The translations under genes and the position numbers were made by a program. Below are positions 10,109-10,475 of a DNA stretch of 10,475 nt, piece by piece. The stretch's first letter is position 1, and the number at the start of each line of letters is the position of its first letter. Source of the DNA: DATKMS01 sp041497995 (lineage in GTDB: Bacteria; Desulfobacterota; Binatia; HRBIN30); contig JBGQHM010000238.1 of assembly GCA_041497995.1 (NCBI GenBank), positions 1 through 10,475 on the forward strand, given 5' to 3'. The notes below the pieces were generated by a model, which did not search any database, had not been told where the DNA came from, and saw only the letters and a list, made by a program, of their open reading frames with translations.

Positions 10109-10475
10109 TCACCCACCATTGATCTTGGCAGCCACCGACTCTGCACGTCGGTCGCGCTTCGACACGCCGGAGCTTCCCAGGAGGTAAAAGCGCAGCGGGA
10201 GATCGGCGGCGTGGCGGATGCCGATGCGCGTTGTGCGAACAATCCGCTCGCTGCGCTTGCGCCAGCCCGGCTCGATCCACAGATCGGGATCGGTGACCAG
10301 GTCGCGGCCGTTGTCGCGCAGCGTCAGATGCAACGCCTTGCAGGCGAGCGCGGGGCCCGCGGCGCGCGCAACGCCGTCAAGGCCACGCACGAGCACGGCA
10401 CCGGGCCGGCCCTCCTGCTCGGTGACGACGTTGAAGCAGTGGTGCATGCCGTAGGTGAAGTACACGTAAGCGAAG
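10109..10475 (-). CDS. mpg: 3-methyladenine DNA glycosylase, AAG/MPG family, C-terminal part (5' end outside window)
   Basis: Removes alkylated purines from DNA by cutting the N-glycosidic bond, starting base excision repair. The visible 121 residues begin inside AYVYFTYGMHHCFN, the family's signature strand with lesion-contacting tyrosines, and continue with GRPGAVLVRGLDG, a GPALACKAL stretch (the family usually reads GPGKLCRAL), NGRDL, RTTRIGI, DLPLRFYLLGS and SGVSKRDR. The upstream region with the catalytic Glu in a VETEAY-like motif is outside the window. The GPALACKAL and RTTRIGI stretches are slightly off consensus but the fold should be intact. The GTG at 10465 is internal, because the frame stays open to the window edge. 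Stop TGA at 10111-10109; HAD follows after 56 bp on the same strand, a plausible operon. Confidence 0.9.
   Translation of the reverse strand, partial: FAYVYFTYGMHHCFNVVTEQEGRPGAVLVRGLDGVARAAGPALACKALHLTLRDNGRDLVTDPDLWIEPGWRKRSERIVRTTRIGIRHAADLPLRFYLLGSSGVSKRDRRAESVAAKINGG

Noticed and set aside
1..10475. Defence system, CRISPR array, phage or insertion sequence
   Set aside because: No repeat-spacer pattern, transposase, integrase, nuclease or toxin-antitoxin pair was seen. The repeats present are intergenic palindromes or coding linkers.

Overview
The window is GC-rich bacterial DNA with no tRNA, rRNA, CRISPR array, transposase or integrase that I can see. The most diagnostic feature is a 1,905-residue secreted protein with pre-peptidase C-terminal-like domains, very long Thr-Pro linkers, a six-cysteine island and a C-terminal dockerin-like calcium-binding pair. 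From memory, this style of protein is common in uncultured delta-proteobacterium-like lineages (Binatota/Desulfobacterota/Myxococcota type). The lineage is inferred from style only; no marker gene in the window fixes it.

Layout. Plus strand, 1-7640: the C-terminal end of a polytopic membrane protein of the PMT/GT39-like type (cut by the window start); an intergenic stretch with a 62-bp-period direct repeat; rmlA of the long form (sugar-nucleotide synthesis); and the giant secreted mosaic protein (1923-7640). A strong stem-loop overlaps the giant gene's stop codon in the short gap between the two convergent gene blocks. Minus strand, 10475-7713 in reading order: a 3-methyladenine DNA glycosylase (cut by the window end), a HAD phosphatase of the phosphoglycolate phosphatase type, a classical SDR oxidoreductase that overlaps the HAD gene by ATGA, a 79-bp imperfect palindrome made of heptamer units, and lepB (signal peptidase I) with its own sigma70-like promoter.

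How the genes may fit together. The first two plus-strand genes suggest envelope glycan work: a glycosyltransferase-like membrane protein and a dTDP-sugar precursor enzyme. The giant protein is exported and is probably displayed or released; its domains suggest adhesion or binding, and no catalytic domain was recognised. LepB could process its signal peptide, as it would most exported proteins. HAD and SDR are translationally coupled; their substrates cannot be read from the sequence. I see no defence system or other clearly new multi-gene system. The best leads are the unrecognised cysteine-containing middle region and the propeller of the giant protein, the heptamer palindrome, and the dispersed-looking intergenic repeat.
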